A DNA stretch of 64,000 nt from Vibrio sp. VB16 (GCF_015594925.2 NZ_CP087590.1:3224001-3288000); one strand, 5' to 3'. Shown: positions 39,776-51,846, counted from the stretch's first letter. Made by a program: numbers and translations. Notes: generated by a model from the letters alone, not told the origin.

Positions 39776-42700
39776 CTATTTACCTTCCTTACTCTTTGTA
39801 TTCGGTAGCGTATATGCACCTTTACTTCGAGACAGCTCTTTTACTTCGGGAGAATCTAGAGAACCGACAACTTGGTAACGTATCTTGGTAAATACATCCA
39901 CAACGGGAGAAATCACCGTCGAAATTGCAAATACAACAATGGCCGTTTGAGGAGCAACAGCAAAAGCGGTCAATACAGGAATACCTGAGGTCAAATCAGG
40001 CGTAAATTCAACTTCTGCATCAACGCGGTTTGCGTTCAGGTCAGCCATACCACGTATCGTCATTTCACCTGCGGTAGCGTCCATTTCAATATTGTTGGTA
40101 ACAAATATTCCTTTTTCCATCCTACCTGAACCAGTAATACTATTGAACGCTAAACCATTATCGAATACATCGGTAAAATCGAGCTGCATCTTTCTAATAA
40201 TAGAATCTAAACTGAACATTCCTAGTAATTTTGCCGCTCCATTTACATCGGATATGATCCCTTTACCCAACTTTGCATTCATCTCTCCATTAAGAGTGTC
40301 GACTTGCAATGACCATGGCGCTCCCTGCCAAGACAGCTGAGATGACATTTCGAAAGGCGCTTTTTGTATGCCTGAGCTAATGCCAAATCTATCCATTAAC
40401 TCTGTATTATTTTCACCTTCCATAACCAGAGCCATACTGGACTGGCTATTGGTTTTATTCAGTTCCCACCAACCGTTCGCTTTAATGTGGTTAGTCCCAC
40501 TGTTGATATCAATATTCTTCCAATTTAAACGCTCTCCCTGCCGCTGAAGATCAACGTTTACCGTTCCAACTTTATAACCTTGCAACCAGAAATCTTTTAT
40601 ATTTAACGTTAGGTTCGGCATTAACCGATGAAAGCTTCGGTCAAACTCACTGATTAACGGATGTTCAGTGTCCGTCTGATAAACGGGATTTATAGAGGAC
40701 TCATCATCCCAGAAGGGCGCGTATATATGCAGTCGTTCAAGCGCGACCGTCAAATCATAAGGCTCTAAATAGTTTGCTTGTCCTTTCGCCTCAGAACTGT
40801 CCACGTTAAAAATCCAAGACAGATTCTTTTTCCGCGCACTAAAATTAACCTTATGCCAATCAAGAGACGCAAACGTAAGGTTGTCTGTTGATATGTTTAC
40901 CCTTAGAGGCATAGGGATTTCTGGGGTGTTCATCTTACTTAAACGCGATTGTTGGGTCGTCGTCTCTTGTTCATTTGCCAGAGACAACCAATCATCTAAG
41001 TTAAAATCTGAGGTCCTTATCACCAAATCATGACCCACAACTGGGCTGACTTTAAACCCACCTTTACCGACAAGTAGGTTTGTTGCTTCTAGTACAGGTT
41101 TAGAACCCGTGATGTCAATTTCAGCCTGGTATTTAACATTGGGGAGTTGCAAACGAGCTGAAATCATTTCCTGATTTCCAGAAGCTTGCATCTGCAACTT
41201 GCTTTTTTTTCCTAGGGTTTTAGCTAATGGGAGTGGGTATTGACTTGATATATATTCCAAATTGGCAGATGTCCCGATTTGATAGGTAAAACCGACGTCA
41301 TTAAGCTGAATATCTATATCCATATTCCATGGTGCATGCCCTCGCACTTTATCCGTCCAAACATTGCCAATGTAAGGCGCTAATGGTTCTATCTCCCAGT
41401 CCCCTAAAATATCAATACCAACAGAATATGACGACTCTAAGCTCTCCCCTTTAAAATCCAATGAGATTGGTTGCTTGAGTAACTTTGCCGATAGTCCCGA
41501 CGTTTGGATTATATCGTTATCAAAATTGATACGACCTTTCGCCTGTTCCAACTCCATTGGTGGTGATTCTATATTAATGTGATTACCCACCAAGTCTGCA
41601 TATCCCCAAGCTCGGGATTCAAGCTTGGTATCAAATGGGATATTCAATTGAAACTCAGAGGTAATATCACCCTTAACTCGAATGGCAGTTAAAGCCGCAC
41701 CGACAGAATTAACTAATGGTGTCGCCATCATGTAATCACGCACCGCTGGTCCCTTACCAGACGCTTTCGCTTTTATTTCAATTGCGCCATTCGGGCCTAG
41801 GTACGCTATCTGACCAGTCACTCTCTCCGCTTTCACATCATTTAATGTTGCAGAGCGCGAATCCAAATACATGGATTCATTTTCAAACAGCAAATTCAGC
41901 TGCATATTGGTAATAGTTGGCCAGCGTGTATCAAAGCTAAATTTAGTGTCATTCAAGCCAACCTCCGCTTGAAACACGCCATCGTTTTGCTTATATGGAA
42001 ACGTATTGAGTGGGCCATACCAGATGATCCTAGCGTTTTCCGCATTACCACCTTGTATCGCTGTTGAAAGGTAATCCGTTAAACCTTGCCCTAGAGCCCT
42101 TGTTGGCAGATAACGCCATGTTTCACCCGCGTTATACACATCGGCTTCAGCGTATAGAGAAAGAAACGCAGGTTGTTCGTTAGGAAAATCAATTCTGAAA
42201 GCGCCCTGAGCTTGCAGATCCGGTGTCGCAACGGTAATTTTGTCTGCCCACAATCGCCAACCATCGTCGTCTAACTCCCAGACCAGCGCTATTTCACCAT
42301 TTTTAATTCGAAGTGGAGCCTGAAAAACATCCCCATAGGGAAGAACATCATCAACCAAAGTGGCATTGGCTGATAGCTTTGTACCGTCACCCGATACCTT
42401 GGCGTTTAGATCATGAACTTCTGGTAATAGCTCCCATTGTTTAATGCCTGCACCAGAGATTTTTGCAGAGTAGGAAATAGACGCATTATTAGATTGAGAC
42501 ACACGAATATCTTCTATCAGTCCATGGGGCTCTAGTCTGCCCAACCATTGACTAATGTTAGTAGAATCAGGTGCTAAATGTGCGAGTGGCCTCAATGACG
42601 CTATCTCAATTTGAGAAGCATTGAGCGTCCACATATCTGGTGTCCATTTAAAGGCGAGGTCGATGCTAGGCCAGTCATATTCATTGCTTCTCACACGAAG

Positions 42701-43654
42701 TGAATGACCACTGACTTGCCACCCATCGTTGTCGATTAGAGGGACCAGTTTGAATATGCCCTCTTCTATTTGCAGCAGGTGCTCACTTTCCTTTTTCCAA
42801 ACTAACTCTGACGGTAAAAGTTCAACATAGGCATTAACTGGTTGGTTACTTTCAACACTAAACCAGCTATTAAAATTAATTCGTCCGCTTTCGATTCCCG
42901 TCTGTTTTATCCATTCAGAGGTCAACCAAGGTGTCACACGAATATTGTTAGCTTGAAGATAAAAATCGCCAGAAAGATCTCTTACGGAGCCATTATCTTT
43001 AAAATCCGCTTTTACGGCTAGGCTATTGATCTGACTTCCAACAACACTGATAGAACCTTCAAGTTTATGATTACTGCCTCTATTTCGCCACTTTAGTTGC
43101 TCAATATCCAAAGCACGTTGGTTACCATCATAAGTTTGGTAGACGATCTTAGAATCAAGTAAATTGAAGTCTTTCAGTTGGCGAAAAAACAACCTTTCAA
43201 TCTGTTCCACCACCGTTAGGCTTTGGCTCTCTATTTCACTGACTGCTGGCTTTTCTTCATCCGTTTGAAAGAAATTAATACTGCTGATATCAAGATGAAG
43301 ATCTTTAACATTCAAAGAGGCGACTTGGGGCTCAAGTGTCATAATGGATTGGATTAGATCGAACTCCAGCTCCACTGTATTGATATCAAAAGTAATCCCT
43401 TCTTTAGAGATACCTTCAACGGCAAGTTCTTTAAGAGAGATTGAGGGGTGGGTATTACGCCAATATCCCTTTACTTCTCCGATAGTAAAAGGAATGCCGG
43501 TAATGTCACTGACTAATTGAGAAATCTCGGCTTTATAATTATCGAGTCTTGGTAAGGAAATGCGCAACGCGGTAACAGCAATGGCCAAAGAAACCATGAC
43601 TGTTACAATTATCCACATTACTAATCGCCCGCTTCGGGCAGCAAATGAAGTCAC
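39776..43654 (-). CDS. yhdP: YhdP family AsmA-like protein
   Basis: A 1292-residue protein with one N-terminal transmembrane helix (about residues 11-32) and a very long periplasmic beta-rich body, ending in the AsmA-like C-terminal domain (GKGIISDVNGAAKLLGMFSL). YhdP, with TamB and YdbH, moves phospholipids from the inner to the outer membrane in E. coli. It follows rng by 10 bp, as in E. coli. The length agrees with the family (about 1270 aa). Confidence 0.95.
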   Translation of the reverse strand: MTSFAARSGRLVMWIIVTVMVSLAIAVTALRISLPRLDNYKAEISQLVSDITGIPFTIGEVKGYWRNTHPSISLKELAVEGISKEGITFDINTVELEFDLIQSIMTLEPQVASLNVKDLHLDISSINFFQTDEEKPAVSEIESQSLTVVEQIERLFFRQLKDFNLLDSKIVYQTYDGNQRALDIEQLKWRNRGSNHKLEGSISVVGSQINSLAVKADFKDNGSVRDLSGDFYLQANNIRVTPWLTSEWIKQTGIESGRINFNSWFSVESNQPVNAYVELLPSELVWKKESEHLLQIEEGIFKLVPLIDNDGWQVSGHSLRVRSNEYDWPSIDLAFKWTPDMWTLNASQIEIASLRPLAHLAPDSTNISQWLGRLEPHGLIEDIRVSQSNNASISYSAKISGAGIKQWELLPEVHDLNAKVSGDGTKLSANATLVDDVLPYGDVFQAPLRIKNGEIALVWELDDDGWRLWADKITVATPDLQAQGAFRIDFPNEQPAFLSLYAEADVYNAGETWRYLPTRALGQGLTDYLSTAIQGGNAENARIIWYGPLNTFPYKQNDGVFQAEVGLNDTKFSFDTRWPTITNMQLNLLFENESMYLDSRSATLNDVKAERVTGQIAYLGPNGAIEIKAKASGKGPAVRDYMMATPLVNSVGAALTAIRVKGDITSEFQLNIPFDTKLESRAWGYADLVGNHINIESPPMELEQAKGRINFDNDIIQTSGLSAKLLKQPISLDFKGESLESSYSVGIDILGDWEIEPLAPYIGNVWTDKVRGHAPWNMDIDIQLNDVGFTYQIGTSANLEYISSQYPLPLAKTLGKKSKLQMQASGNQEMISARLQLPNVKYQAEIDITGSKPVLEATNLLVGKGGFKVSPVVGHDLVIRTSDFNLDDWLSLANEQETTTQQSRLSKMNTPEIPMPLRVNISTDNLTFASLDWHKVNFSARKKNLSWIFNVDSSEAKGQANYLEPYDLTVALERLHIYAPFWDDESSINPVYQTDTEHPLISEFDRSFHRLMPNLTLNIKDFWLQGYKVGTVNVDLQRQGERLNWKNIDINSGTNHIKANGWWELNKTNSQSSMALVMEGENNTELMDRFGISSGIQKAPFEMSSQLSWQGAPWSLQVDTLNGEMNAKLGKGIISDVNGAAKLLGMFSLDSIIRKMQLDFTDVFDNGLAFNSITGSGRMEKGIFVTNNIEMDATAGEMTIRGMADLNANRVDAEVEFTPDLTSGIPVLTAFAVAPQTAIVVFAISTVISPVVDVFTKIRYQVVGSLDSPEVKELSRSKGAYTLPNTKSKEGK

Positions 43655-43664
43655 AAATACTCCA

Positions 43665-45134
43665 TTACATCATAACGACGTCGAACTGTTCCTGAATATA
43701 AAGATGTTCAACCTGAATTTTGACCTGTTTACCAATAAAGACTTCCAGTTCAGCTAGAGCATGTGACTCTTCACCTTCTAGCGTTTCCGCCACTGCCGGT
43801 GATGCATAAACCACGAACTTATCTGCTTCATATGCGCGGTTAACACGTGTTATTTCACGTAATACTTCATAACATACTGTCTCTACGGTTTTTACTGAGC
43901 CACGGCCTTCACACGTAGGACATTTGGAACAAAGGACATGTTCAATGCTTTCTCTGGTTCGCTTTCTGGTCATTTCAACCAGTCCCAAGCTGGTGAAGCC
44001 ATTAATATTTGTTTTCACTCTATCAACGGCCAGCGCTTGTTCTAGCGACGTCGCAACTCTAGCTCGGTGATCCTCAGCCATCATATCGATAAAATCGATA
44101 ATGATAATACCACCTAAGTTTCTTAACCTTAATTGACGGGCAATGGCTTGCGTTGCTTCAATATTAGTATTGAATATGGTTTCTTCAAGGTTTCTACGAC
44201 CAACAAATGCACCGGTATTAATGTCGACGGTAGTCATGGCTTCCGTTTGATCAATGATCAGGTAGCCACCAGATTTTAACTCCACTTTACGGTCTAAAGA
44301 ACGTTGAATCTCATTCTCTGCATCGAACATATCGAAAATGGGTTTGTCACCTTCATAAAGTTCTAACTTGACCGTAAGTTCGGGAACAAACTCAGAAGTG
44401 AACTCTTTTAGCGTTTCAAATACCAATCTAGAGTCGACCTGGATTCTAGCTAATTCTGTGCCTACAAAATCACGTAAAATACGCTGAGCCAAACCTAACT
44501 CACCATATAACGTAGATCTAGTTTTATATTTTGCTCTTCTTTCACCCACTTTCTTCCAAAGTCGCTTTAGAAAAATAGCATCCTGAGCAAGTTCTTTTTC
44601 GTCGGCACCTTCCGCGGCTGTTCGAATGATAAAACCGCCATCTTCATCGCAATATTCTGCAACGGTTCTTTTTAGACGATCTCTTTCTTCTTCGCTATCA
44701 ATTCGCTGAGAAACCCCAACATGGCTTGCGCCAGGCATAAAGACAAGATATCGAGAAGGAAGGGTAATGTCAGTCGTAAGCCTAGCACCTTTGGTACCTA
44801 GAGGGTCCTTGACAACCTGAACCACAATATCTTGCCCTTGACGAACCAACTCTGAAATATCTCGAACTTGAAACTGCTTCTTCTCATTTTCAGCGACACA
44901 TTCCGTATGAGGAACAATATCGGAGGCATGTAAAAAAGCGGCTTTTTCTAAACCGATATCCACAAAAGCAGCCTGCATTCCCGGTAAAACCCGAGATACA
45001 CGACCTTTATAGATATTTCCAACGATTCCACGGCGTGCTTCTCGCTCGATATGGACTTCTTGAAGGATACCACCTTCAATCATTGCTACCCTTGTTTCAC
45101 TTGGGGTAACGTTTATCAACAACTCTGCACTCAT
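43665..45134 (-). CDS. rng: Ribonuclease G
   Basis: A 489-residue endoribonuclease of the RNase E/G family. The S1-like domain is at about residues 35-125. The DNase-I-like catalytic Asp pair is in the region IIIDFIDM and TVDINTG. The zinc-link cysteines are in CSKCPTCEGRG near residue 405. It processes 16S rRNA 5' ends and some mRNAs. It lacks the RNase E degradosome scaffold tail. Confidence 0.97.
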   Translation of the reverse strand: MSAELLINVTPSETRVAMIEGGILQEVHIEREARRGIVGNIYKGRVSRVLPGMQAAFVDIGLEKAAFLHASDIVPHTECVAENEKKQFQVRDISELVRQGQDIVVQVVKDPLGTKGARLTTDITLPSRYLVFMPGASHVGVSQRIDSEEERDRLKRTVAEYCDEDGGFIIRTAAEGADEKELAQDAIFLKRLWKKVGERRAKYKTRSTLYGELGLAQRILRDFVGTELARIQVDSRLVFETLKEFTSEFVPELTVKLELYEGDKPIFDMFDAENEIQRSLDRKVELKSGGYLIIDQTEAMTTVDINTGAFVGRRNLEETIFNTNIEATQAIARQLRLRNLGGIIIIDFIDMMAEDHRARVATSLEQALAVDRVKTNINGFTSLGLVEMTRKRTRESIEHVLCSKCPTCEGRGSVKTVETVCYEVLREITRVNRAYEADKFVVYASPAVAETLEGEESHALAELEVFIGKQVKIQVEHLYIQEQFDVVMM

Positions 45135-45152
45135 GAGAGTACCTCATTAAGC

Positions 45153-45710
45153 TTATAAAAATTCTTGCAAGAGCTGATCGGTTTCAAATAGAGGCAAACC
45201 TACTACTGCGTAGTAGCTTCCTTCAATACGTGAGACAAATCGCCCACCTAAACCTTGTATACCATAACTACCAGCTTTATCGCACGGTTCGCCTGATTGC
45301 CAATACTGGCTTATTTCGTCTTCATTCAGAGGCTTAAACCATACGTCTGTTGTCACCAATTTAGACAAAAATTTATCTTTATTGATTATGCTAATCGCTG
45401 TTAGAACTTGATGTCGCTGTCCAGATAACGCTTGTAACATTCTTCTGGAGTCTTGAAAATCAACCGGTTTTTCCAGTACTTTATCTTGTAATACCACGAC
45501 CGTATCCGAACCCAATACTGTCGCATTTGAGTTGGCCATCGCGAACCCTTTTACGGATTTCTCATAAGCAAGTCTCAACACATAGTCAGAGGGAGATTCG
45601 TCTACTCCCTTGCATTCAACTACGTCCGGCTTAACGATGCTAAAACGATAGCCGGCTTGTTGCAAAAGCTCTTTTCTTCGCGGAGAACCCGATGCCAAAT
45701 AGAGATCCAT
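45153..45710 (-). CDS. maf: Maf-type nucleoside triphosphate pyrophosphatase
   Basis: A 185-residue Maf/YhdE protein, hydrolysing dTTP, UTP and related nucleotides to monophosphates. ASGSPRRKELL at residues 6-16 is the phosphate-binding loop and GSDTVV holds a metal-binding Asp. It lies between mreD and rng, the usual order. Confidence 0.96.
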   Translation of the reverse strand: MDLYLASGSPRRKELLQQAGYRFSIVKPDVVECKGVDESPSDYVLRLAYEKSVKGFAMANSNATVLGSDTVVVLQDKVLEKPVDFQDSRRMLQALSGQRHQVLTAISIINKDKFLSKLVTTDVWFKPLNEDEISQYWQSGEPCDKAGSYGIQGLGGRFVSRIEGSYYAVVGLPLFETDQLLQEFL

Positions 45711-45754
45711 CTTAATTGCCTATCAATATTTATTGTTTTAACTATCCGTCGTCA

Positions 45755-46243
45755 TTATCTAATATGCCAATGGCGACGGACTCTTCTTAGTAACATAAAT
45801 AGCCAAGGCCAAAGGATACAGTTAATTAATCCCGCCCATAGTGACATAGGATTAAAAACAACATCTTGGATAAGAAATTCCCCTCCAAACTCCCATAGCT
45901 TTGCTAAAACACTTATCGCGCCAATAAATATTGCTTGTTGCCAAAGGGCCATATTTCGAATCACCAAGAAATTTGCGGCGACCAAAAATACAGTAAATGA
46001 CATCACAATGCCACGAATACCTAAGGTTGAACCAAGTAACAGATCCCAAGTTAAACCTAGAACAAACCCAGTACCTACATTGACTCTATGCGGGAGAGCA
46101 AGCACCCAATAACAAGTAACGAGAAGTAACCAAGATGGTCTGAAAAGATCTAGGCCACCAGGCCAAGGAATGGTTTGTAATATTAGAGCGATCAAAAATG
46201 TCGCCCAAACGACTAATCTTCCACGAAAGATGCTATTCGCCAT
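45755..46243 (-). CDS. mreD: Rod shape-determining protein MreD
   Basis: A 162-residue inner-membrane protein with five or six hydrophobic helices, the same length as E. coli MreD. It links MreC to the elongasome synthesising lateral wall. The ATG at 46243 (MANSIFRGRL) overlaps the end of mreC by 11 bp; a longer frame upstream lies wholly inside mreC and is unlikely to be used. Confidence 0.93.
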   Translation of the reverse strand: MANSIFRGRLVVWATFLIALILQTIPWPGGLDLFRPSWLLLVTCYWVLALPHRVNVGTGFVLGLTWDLLLGSTLGIRGIVMSFTVFLVAANFLVIRNMALWQQAIFIGAISVLAKLWEFGGEFLIQDVVFNPMSLWAGLINCILWPWLFMLLRRVRRHWHIR

Positions 46244-47138
46244 TCGAGTCTCCACTTGGCTCTTGGCTCTCTTCTGACTCAATTTCACCATCGGACGAAA
46301 TAGCTTGTTGCTGCCTATTTTCATTCGGCCAAATGAGCAACAAATATCTTAATCGGTCAAACTCTACAACCGGGTTCGCCTCAATTTGAGCGAACTGGCG
46401 GCTATTGTCATTGTCGACCTTAGATACATATCCAACCGGGTACCCTTCTGGGTATAATCCGCCAAGCCCAGAGGTCACTAATAGGTCACCAACTTGAATA
46501 TCGGTACTAAGTGAAATATGTTCTAGTTGAATCGACTCAATATCACCACTACCAGCAGCGATGACTCTCAGATCATTGCGAACGACTTGAACAGGAATCG
46601 AATTATTTGAATCGACAAGAAGAAGTACTCTAGAATTATGCGCGGCAACAAAGGTTACCTGACCGACGATACCATTTTCATTTATAACTGGTTGCCCAAC
46701 ATATACACCATCTGTATGACCTTTATCGATCACGACTTGATGCCGATAAGGTGAAGAATCAACAGCCATTACCTCTGTAACGACCTTCTTTTCATCACGA
46801 ATAAATGGCGAGCCTAATAGCTCACGTAGACGTTTATTTTCTTCTTGGTACTGTTTTAATAAACTCAAATCACTTTTCAGCAGCAACACTTCTCTTTTTA
46901 ATGAAGAATTACTTACGATAAGTTCTTGACGAGAATTTAGTCGCTCATATAACCCATCGAACATAGTTCGAGGTAAATTTGCGGCGTATTGGATAGGTGC
47001 AACAACACTATTGAGGATATAACGAACACTTGAAAAAGCGTCAAGACGACTATCAGCCAGCATTAAGCTAGCTGATAGTGATATTGCGAAAAATAGGCGC
47101 AACTGCAGAGAAGGTCCTCTGCCGAAAATTGGTTTCAT
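46233..47138 (-). CDS. mreC: Rod shape-determining protein MreC
   Basis: A 301-residue bitopic protein: cytoplasmic N-terminus, one helix (about residues 12-28), a coiled coil (about 70-105) and a periplasmic beta domain (EVMAVDSSPYRHQVVIDKG, DLLVTSGLGGLYPEGYPVG). The C-terminal 25 residues are acidic and low-complexity. It acts with MreB and MreD in cell-wall elongation. Confidence 0.96.
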   Translation of the reverse strand: MKPIFGRGPSLQLRLFFAISLSASLMLADSRLDAFSSVRYILNSVVAPIQYAANLPRTMFDGLYERLNSRQELIVSNSSLKREVLLLKSDLSLLKQYQEENKRLRELLGSPFIRDEKKVVTEVMAVDSSPYRHQVVIDKGHTDGVYVGQPVINENGIVGQVTFVAAHNSRVLLLVDSNNSIPVQVVRNDLRVIAAGSGDIESIQLEHISLSTDIQVGDLLVTSGLGGLYPEGYPVGYVSKVDNDNSRQFAQIEANPVVEFDRLRYLLLIWPNENRQQQAISSDGEIESEESQEPSGDSNGE

Positions 47139-47171
47139 TCCATTTCACCCACTCGTACTGGATAAATGGAA

Positions 47172-48224
<1,053 letters not shown>

Positions 48225-48364
48225 TCATTTGCATAATATTAGAAGACAAAATTGCACTAAATGTACCAATGCGCGGCCATTACAGCAAGGCATTGCTACA
48301 CAAACATGGGGTTAATATCGCTTTTTCTTACAACCTTCTGACAAAACCCCGATTTTTCTACCCT

Positions 48365-51300
48365 TTATTGGCCTGTAAATCGGTTTTCGCCTCTGAAGAT
48401 GACTCGGTCATTTCCTCGATAAATACCAAATGTGACGATCGTTGATGGATCTTCCTCCGCTTCGGCGGGACCATTCCAGAAATATTGTAACCAAGGTTGG
48501 TCAACATAGTTGCTACTGCAACTCGCATCACTGTCCGAGGTTTTCTTACTACCTTGACGCAACCATATTTTAAACTGCTCACGACGACTGGTTCCCTGCT
48601 TTGCAATTAATTTAGCATATTGCCCCTCAGAGACCGCGCTTTCATTTGTTGACGGCGTTGTGTTTAGCTCTAACGATACATTGCTGTTGCTTCCTATCTC
48701 AGACCAAATAGCCAGACTGCAATATTCATCGCTATTCAAAGCACTTCCATTATCATCGCTGTTGGTGACAAATTGATCACCATCCCAATATTCTACTTTT
48801 AAAGGTATCGATATCGTCGTGCCTTGGTTACCACCGACATCACTTAACAGCATTCGTCCATATCTAAAATCTGGTTGCTCTGAAAAACGCTTGCCCGATA
48901 GCGCACTGGTAATATAGGCATCAAAATCTAACGTTTCGAAGTTTACGCTATCAATCAGATCAGAAACTAATCCAAAATTGGCATTACCACTAGTGAATGG
49001 CCCATCCAAAGTAGAACCATTTTTGACCATATTAAAATCACTTATCCCAACCTCTATTTGGCCCGTATTATCCCCCCAACTTGAAGGTGTCCATTTAAGA
49101 TCTATTGGTAATATACGAGTAGATTCAATGTTCTCCCAATTATCACTTCCATTATCATTTGGGATGTTGGCTGTGGCTTTATAAATCACCGTAACAATAT
49201 TATTGTCAGTAAATAGACCGTAGTTAGTGGTAATTAACGCATTCCCATCGCTGTCATCTTGGCTGCTTTCAGCTTGGACAATGAAACTATGTCCTATATT
49301 CTGCCCCATATACGCAAAATCATTATGCTCATCGGCGTAATCCCACAGAGTGTCGCTGTCTTCAATGATGGTTAAGTGGTGAGGGTAAAAACGACCAATT
49401 TCTCTAGTTCCTGTATCGATGGTCATATCTAAATACTGATTTGAACTATTATTACTTATGTCATCAATATCGGCCGACATCATTAAGCTACCGACCTCAT
49501 TCCAATAAAGATTATTGAAGAGATAAAATGGACTTTCTGTAGTCCCGCTATTTGCAGAATGAACTTTACGTTCGCCAGAGCTGATAATGGTCCCAGCATC
49601 ATCTTTAACGATTATCGCTGAACCGGTACCTATCACTCCACTGGAAGGCGTTTGTTTTTCTGCTCTAAGAAAAACAGTAGCAGGTTCTGCATCACTGGCA
49701 AAAAAATTGGTTGTAATGTCTGTGTTACATTTAGATTCTGGATCGGGCGTTCCCGGTATATCCATATAAATGATAGGGATCACTCTAAGAGCAAAAAGTT
49801 CACCAGCCGCCGTGTAAGGGATCCCGCTGCTGGAAGTTCCATTCATAGCTGAGCTATTTTCATCACAGATCGCAAAGGTCCAAGGTCTCGCGCGAATTTC
49901 AAATGAACCGCTTAATACTCCACTTCCTTCGATTGGGCACCCAACAATACCAGTACAATCAAAATTTGAATCCGTTAATTTTAATTTGGCGATACCCGAT
50001 TCATCATAAGTAATATCGATAGAAGCAATACCATCTTCAAAGTCTATCTGGTTTGTTAAGTTAGTAGGTGTAATTAGTGTTAGTTTACCTAACGTACCGG
50101 AGATAGGAGAAAGGAGTGAATAACTATAAGGTACATCTTTTTCATTATAACTAGTGACTGTGGAAGCCCCTTCCCCAGAACAGGCCAACACTCTAATATC
50201 TAAAGATTGTACCTTTCCTGCGACCACATTTTGGTCATCAGCAGCAAACTTAAATGGAACGAATTCAAAATCCCCTTTTGCAGTTGCATCGTTAGGGTAG
50301 TCGACTAAGTAAGCATTAACTTCAACTGTCCCTAGGCTATTTTTTCTCAAATAAAGGGACAGTTCTCCATTTTCAATATTAAACGTCCCTTCTGACGTAC
50401 CCGAACCGGATGAAGTAGTAGAAAGTACCCCGGCCTCGGCTTTTACGTGAATTAGCCCTGAATAGTCGTTTACATCACCAGCTAGATCTTTTACTTGAAA
50501 TTCTAAAACCTGGTTTTCACAAATTAGCGAATAGCCACTTATTGGTGTCATTACTAAAGTATAGTTGTTCGGTGGTTCAATCCCACACCCTTCCGCCAAT
50601 TCGCCATATATAGTTGCTCCGCTAGTCATTGCAAGCTTTACTGCAGTCAACGAACCATAGATAACAGACCTATTCAACGCGACATATTTCTCGCTATAAA
50701 TATCGGCATATACTGCAGCATTTCCCGTAATATCAACAAAATCACGACTAGGATTAGGGTAGCTAAATTCTGAGTCATGTACATAAATGAGCAATCGCCC
50801 ACCGGAGCTGGATCCAATTATTGAGAGCCCTGACATAATTAATGTTTTAGTATGTAATATGACGTTTTCGCCAGTTGGAACAATGAGTTGACTCTGATTA
50901 TTCAGTTCAAGGCTGTCAAACCAATACTCTCCTGTCGTTAACGTCATGTCAGTTTGCCCGATAACAACTTTCCCAAATGCCTCTCTCTGTGAATATGTTG
51001 CCGTAGTATTCCAAAGTGAAAGATCTTCATAGGCAGCCTTAGTTGGGATGGGGTAGTCATCTAAACCACCCAAATTTAGTGCTTGAACTATGTAACGTTC
51101 ATTCCCAATACAACCTTGAGAATTACACCCCGTAATAGAAGCATTCCAACCAATAGATTCTTGTTTAAAGCCAACTTGTGGGATCGCACCACTTGGCTCA
51201 GGAAATTTCACACTACTCGAGTTATTCGCATCAAATAAGTTTGCACCTGCGTTCCCCACCCACGTTTGCAACTGAGCAGGAAACACATTACAACTCTCAG

Positions 51301-51844
51301 GAAACGAGGGGGCCGGAAAATCAGGAACATCGCCGTCTTCGTAACAGTTATAGTCAATAAGGTCACTTCCACCCACCGTAATTTGCGCACTTTTAAAGTC
51401 GGTTAAATCGGCTTCTCCTGAACTTATGTAATACCATCCATCTACTGAAAGGTCGGTTCTATATAAGTAGTAATCTATTAACCCTTTCTTATTATTATTA
51501 GGGTCGGCCGTATAGAAAAGTTGGATATCATAATTACCATTCACTTCAGTTAGTTGATCGATGATTACAGGTAATGGATCATGGTTATGAACATCACTAT
51601 CATTTGTCCACAAAGGGAGAAAAATTTTGGATCCTGCTCCGCCTCCTTTTTTTGTCACCCATACCGTTTCCGTTAAATTTGCATTTTCGATAGTAAAAGC
51701 AAGGGAAAAATCTTTCCCGCTAGACACATTGCACTGCTGATCAAGCGGCGGCGAATTTTTTTTAATGGGCTTAGCCGCATACGCATTACTGATTAAGAGC
51801 AATGTGAATAGAAATGCTTTAGCTAAAGACAATATCAATCTCAT
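48365..51844 (-). CDS. mshQ: MSHA pilus protein MshQ (DUF6701, probable tip adhesin)
   Basis: A 1159-residue secreted protein. It has a signal peptide (MRLILSLAKAFLFTLLLISNAYA), many beta-rich modules and a long C-terminal DUF6701 region with Cys pairs. It is the last msh gene; a related large non-pilin is often proposed as an accessory or adhesive component. The ATG at 51844 has GGGGAG 5 nt upstream and overlaps the mshP stop region (TAATGATG). A longer frame from 51871 would start inside mshP. The many Ser/Asn/Asp-rich blocks suggest a fast-evolving surface protein. Confidence 0.88.
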   Translation of the reverse strand: MRLILSLAKAFLFTLLLISNAYAAKPIKKNSPPLDQQCNVSSGKDFSLAFTIENANLTETVWVTKKGGGAGSKIFLPLWTNDSDVHNHDPLPVIIDQLTEVNGNYDIQLFYTADPNNNKKGLIDYYLYRTDLSVDGWYYISSGEADLTDFKSAQITVGGSDLIDYNCYEDGDVPDFPAPSFPESCNVFPAQLQTWVGNAGANLFDANNSSSVKFPEPSGAIPQVGFKQESIGWNASITGCNSQGCIGNERYIVQALNLGGLDDYPIPTKAAYEDLSLWNTTATYSQREAFGKVVIGQTDMTLTTGEYWFDSLELNNQSQLIVPTGENVILHTKTLIMSGLSIIGSSSGGRLLIYVHDSEFSYPNPSRDFVDITGNAAVYADIYSEKYVALNRSVIYGSLTAVKLAMTSGATIYGELAEGCGIEPPNNYTLVMTPISGYSLICENQVLEFQVKDLAGDVNDYSGLIHVKAEAGVLSTTSSGSGTSEGTFNIENGELSLYLRKNSLGTVEVNAYLVDYPNDATAKGDFEFVPFKFAADDQNVVAGKVQSLDIRVLACSGEGASTVTSYNEKDVPYSYSLLSPISGTLGKLTLITPTNLTNQIDFEDGIASIDITYDESGIAKLKLTDSNFDCTGIVGCPIEGSGVLSGSFEIRARPWTFAICDENSSAMNGTSSSGIPYTAAGELFALRVIPIIYMDIPGTPDPESKCNTDITTNFFASDAEPATVFLRAEKQTPSSGVIGTGSAIIVKDDAGTIISSGERKVHSANSGTTESPFYLFNNLYWNEVGSLMMSADIDDISNNSSNQYLDMTIDTGTREIGRFYPHHLTIIEDSDTLWDYADEHNDFAYMGQNIGHSFIVQAESSQDDSDGNALITTNYGLFTDNNIVTVIYKATANIPNDNGSDNWENIESTRILPIDLKWTPSSWGDNTGQIEVGISDFNMVKNGSTLDGPFTSGNANFGLVSDLIDSVNFETLDFDAYITSALSGKRFSEQPDFRYGRMLLSDVGGNQGTTISIPLKVEYWDGDQFVTNSDDNGSALNSDEYCSLAIWSEIGSNSNVSLELNTTPSTNESAVSEGQYAKLIAKQGTSRREQFKIWLRQGSKKTSDSDASCSSNYVDQPWLQYFWNGPAEAEEDPSTIVTFGIYRGNDRVIFRGENRFTGQ

Positions 51845-51846
51845 CA

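Noticed and set aside
48365..51844. Possibility that the large MshQ gene is a recently inserted foreign island
   Set aside because: It lies at its usual place at the end of the msh genes, is coupled to mshP, and has no repeats or integrase at its borders.
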